NCBI GenBank assembly: GCA_025997655.1
Contig: BNUW01000156.1
Coordinates: 1-5,203, forward strand
DNA: 5,203 nt
Source: Spirochaetia bacterium
GTDB lineage: Bacteria > Spirochaetota > Spirochaetia > Treponematales > Breznakiellaceae
Reading direction: 5' to 3'
Below the pieces are notes generated by a model, which was given only the letters and a program-made list of their open reading frames with translations, was not told the DNA's origin and did not search any database. A program made the position numbers and the translations under genes. Shown here in pieces: positions 4,451 to 5,203 of this stretch (its first letter is position 1; every line of letters starts with the position of its first letter).

Positions 4451-5203
4451 ATGAAAGTGAGAAATGTCTCAAAATGGGTGCTTGCGCTTCTGGCGCTGGC
4501 ACTGGTCTTTGCGGGCTGTGAAGGCCCTGTTGGCCCGGCCGGTGATAATGGCGTTAACGGCGCGGCTGGCAATGATGGCACCAATGGCACTGGTGGCTCT
4601 GGTTCGAGCGGGGCCTATGCTATCGATAAGCTGCCGGAGAATCTTCCCGGCGATACCGTTCTTATCGTTAAGGTGTATCAGAACACGGTATCGGTGTACA
4701 GAGTAACTTGGAATCCTCTTGGTACTCCTTCTGGCGGTGCTGGTTTAGATCCTAGTAATCCTGTTCTTCCTTCTAGTGGTGGTTCTCCCGGTCCTGGTGC
4801 TTGGGAACTAACCGAACAGGGGACGACATCCTCATCAAGCCAGAACGCGGTTGTTGAAGATCTGTTTAACCGGGTTGATGCGATTTACCTTGTCGGCGGG
4901 AACGGGATCGTTACCGTACCCCCCGGAAAGACCCTCTTCGTTGGTGAGGGAACCGGCCTTACCGGTTTTAATATTGGCTCAACGGTTGACAAAGGAAGCC
5001 TTCCAGGCAACGACGGTCCCTTCGGAAACCGGTCGTATGGCGCAGGCGCTCCTGACAGCACCGGCGGTGCCACCGGCGGTGACGGCCTACTCGTGGTGTT
5101 AGACGGCGCAACAGTGACGTTGAACGGCTCCACTGCGAACGTTTCCGGTAAACTGGAAGTGAATAAGGGCGGAAAAACTATTCGGGCTGTCCATGATCAT
5201 AGT
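4451..5203 (+). CDS. Collagen-like (Gly-X-Y) surface lipoprotein, 3'-truncated by the window edge
   Basis: The frame is open for 251 codons from the ATG at 4451 to the edge. Basic residues K2, R4 and K8, a hydrophobic run W9-F20 and F-A-G-C place the lipidated Cys at 23. Immediately after come nine Gly-X-Y triplets (G25 to G51), beginning G-P-V, G-P-A, G-D-N, a short collagen-like stalk; then a Ser/Gly hinge and a domain from about residue 55. Residues 88-117 are a Gly/Pro/Ser/Asn linker, bracketed by W87 and W118, with anomalous codons. From about 128 the chain becomes Gly-, Thr- and Asn-rich with short beta strands (L-L-V-V-L-D-G-A-T-V-T-L-N-G near 217-230), suggestive of a beta-helix or adhesin-like passenger. 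Membrane-anchored and probably surface-exposed. The family is not recognised and an adhesive or structural role is inference. The strong ribosome site and long leader suggest regulated expression. Confidence 0.9.
   Translation, partial: MKVRNVSKWVLALLALALVFAGCEGPVGPAGDNGVNGAAGNDGTNGTGGSGSSGAYAIDKLPENLPGDTVLIVKVYQNTVSVYRVTWNPLGTPSGGAGLDPSNPVLPSSGGSPGPGAWELTEQGTTSSSSQNAVVEDLFNRVDAIYLVGGNGIVTVPPGKTLFVGEGTGLTGFNIGSTVDKGSLPGNDGPFGNRSYGAGAPDSTGGATGGDGLLVVLDGATVTLNGSTANVSGKLEVNKGGKTIRAVHDHS
4712..4801 (+). other. 30-codon linker block with 27 codons ending in T
   Basis: In the lipoprotein frame, codons 88-117 end in T 27 times out of 30 (exceptions GGC, TTA, CCC). The codons before and after use mixed third bases, mostly C, G and A. 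The encoded segment is Gly/Pro/Ser/Asn-rich and sits exactly between two Trp codons (87 and 118). Confidence 0.8.

Noticed and set aside
4464..4706. Short frames overlapping the right-hand lipoprotein (4402-4590 minus, 4464-4706 plus, 4851-5102 plus, 4885-5133 minus)
   Set aside because: All are alternative frames of the lipoprotein that starts at 4451 with AAGGAGG, a signal peptide and a lipobox.
4712..4801. Variable region of a diversity-generating retroelement
   Set aside because: Such regions vary at positions templated by adenine, and need a template repeat and a reverse transcriptase. Here the bias is T at third positions, and neither partner is in the window.

Overview
The window looks like chromosomal DNA of a spirochaete, most likely a Treponema of the termite-gut group (T. 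primitia or T. azotonutricium type). This is inferred, not proven. The support is a class II type-B fructose-bisphosphate aldolase of treponemal type, a PD-(D/E)XK-like protein with a GREEGR-type tail of a family I associate with these genomes, two lipoproteins with spirochaete-style lipoboxes, and a GTCCGTG-rich palindromic intergenic repeat.

Layout, left to right. Positions 1-1545 (minus) hold the first 515 codons of a large secreted lipoprotein with a Pro-Glu pentapeptide-repeat linker. The gene continues past the left edge. Positions 1546-1750 are intergenic and mostly occupied by copy 1 of a palindromic repeat. Positions 1751-2749 (minus) are the complete glycolytic aldolase gene fba, with its own promoter and ribosome binding site. 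Positions 2854-3699 (minus) are a complete gene for a PD-(D/E)XK nuclease/transposase-like protein. Positions 3700-4450 are a 750-bp gene-free stretch. It holds copy 2 of the palindromic repeat (interrupted by a 25-nt hairpin), a good sigma-70 promoter on the plus strand, and a leader of about 380 nt containing a strong intrinsic-terminator hairpin. Positions 4451-5203 (plus) start a second surface lipoprotein with a short collagen-like Gly-X-Y tract. That gene runs off the right edge.

The genes do not form an obvious pathway. fba is a housekeeping gene with its own promoter. The nuclease-like gene upstream of it and the two repeat copies on either side look like accessory material. Both lipoproteins are probably surface or periplasmic. 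They differ in sequence and each carries a repetitive low-complexity segment.

The strongest candidates for something undescribed are the leader of the collagen-like lipoprotein and the palindromic repeat family. The leader has promoter, upstream hairpin, intrinsic terminator and then gene, and an upstream 9-mer is identical to the terminator's 3' arm, as in an attenuator. The repeat family has arms built from degenerate 9-mers, and one copy carries a nested hairpin insertion. The collagen-like gene also contains a 30-codon block in which 27 codons end in T. Both terminal genes are missed by closed-ORF searches because they run off the window. I read them by translating from their starts.
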